From positions 33,521,873 to 33,585,872 of the forward strand of contig NC_132883.1 of the NCBI RefSeq assembly GCF_030463535.1: a DNA stretch of 64,000 nt, read 5' to 3'. Positions 63,397 through 64,000 of this stretch are shown in pieces. Source of the DNA: Salminus brasiliensis. Lineage: Eukaryota; Chordata; Actinopteri; Characiformes; Bryconidae. The notes beneath the pieces were generated by a model. The model worked only from the letters and a program-made list of their open reading frames with translations, made no database searches and had not been told where the DNA came from. Position 1 is the stretch's first letter. Every line of letters starts with the position of its first letter. The position numbers and the translations under genes were made by a program.

Positions 63397-63761
63397 CTGT
63401 GACATTTACACACATGCACAAACACACATATAGATTTCCTTTGATTTAAGGGCACAAGCATTTGTGTGTGTGTATGTGTGAGACTGTAACTCAATTCAAA
63501 CACTACTCCTCATGCTCATTATATCCAGGTGTGGTTTTTCGACTACATGCAGTGATAAGTTACACAAGAATCTATTTGTTAAGATGGAGTGGAGGAAGTG
63601 GAGAGAGATAAGTGTGTGTGTGTGTTATGTAAGTGGGTAAATGGTGCTTACACAAGCTGGATTTAACAGTGTGGAGAGTCTTATGTAACCTAGGCAGAGA
63701 TGTCAGTGCTGAAGGTTGGCACACAACCAGGGGCAGACACACCTCTGCTCCACAGACCCAG

Positions 63762-63813
<52 letters not shown>

Positions 63814-64000
63814 AAACATGCAGAATCTGAAATCTAACTTTGCCAAGTGTGCCACTCAGTGTGTGTGTGCGTCTGTGTGTAACAGAACGTTCGAGGTTAA
63901 GTGTGTATTTGGGGAACAGTACATTCAGTACCCTCTCTGGCTTAGTCACCATAGCACCTCAATTTCTATCCAAATTTAATCTCCTAGTGTGTTTCTGTTT
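63397..64000. other. Intron upstream of the first visible rad54l2 exon
   Basis: No further coding exon was found. An (AC)n microsatellite lies at 63767-63806, with smaller GT runs near 63450-63480 and 63612-63625. Confidence 0.5.

Overview
The window is vertebrate nuclear DNA, almost certainly from a teleost fish. The genes are split into many short exons with consensus GT-AG borders and long AT-rich introns. The proteins are full-length matches, by memory of the families, to vertebrate DOCK3, dystroglycan, DCAF1 (VprBP) and RAD54L2 (ARIP4). The spacers carry typical fish repeats: decayed Tc1/mariner copies, an L2-like LINE, a tRNA-derived SINE and many CA and TA microsatellites. There is no prokaryotic content. 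All splice sites were read by eye, and every internal coding phase was checked and closes.

Layout. 122-3108 (+) holds the last four exons of dock3, followed by a 3' UTR with a poly(A) signal near 4663. From about 4.7 to 10.4 kb lies a spacer with a SINE, a LINE tail and a hAT-like non-autonomous element. 10402-17480 (+) is dag1: a 5' UTR piece with two short upstream ORFs, coding exons 10549-10815 and 13544-15907 (876 aa), and a 3' UTR. From about 17.5 to 24.2 kb is an intergenic region with a decayed Tc1/mariner copy, a LINE reverse-transcriptase fragment and a perfect 24-bp hairpin. 24395-42062 (-) is the complete dcaf1 coding region in 24 exons (1549 aa), with a non-coding first exon and CpG-rich promoter near 43.5-43.8 kb. 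From about 43.8 to 48.6 kb is a spacer with a minus-strand LINE. 51361-63396 (-) holds the last 17 exons of rad54l2; its N-terminal exons lie beyond 64000.

The most striking object is a 4.63-kb LTR element (30215-34848) in intron 12 of dcaf1, antisense to the gene. Its two 449-bp LTRs look identical, it has a 4-bp target duplication, and its only long ORF is a 558-aa Gag-like protein with one CCHC zinc knuckle. There is no protease, reverse transcriptase or integrase. Its leader carries a 68-bp repeat in six copies. It looks like a very young, gag-only, pol-less element that must be mobilised by another element's enzymes.

How the genes relate: this is a conserved-synteny block, not an operon. 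DOCK3 is a Rac exchange factor of neurons, dystroglycan is the laminin receptor of the dystrophin complex, DCAF1 is the substrate receptor of CUL4-DDB1 and EDVP ubiquitin ligases, and RAD54L2 is a SNF2-family ATPase that acts with nuclear receptors and SUMO. From memory, DOCK3, DCAF1 and RAD54L2 are near neighbours on human 3p21, whereas DAG1 lies further away.
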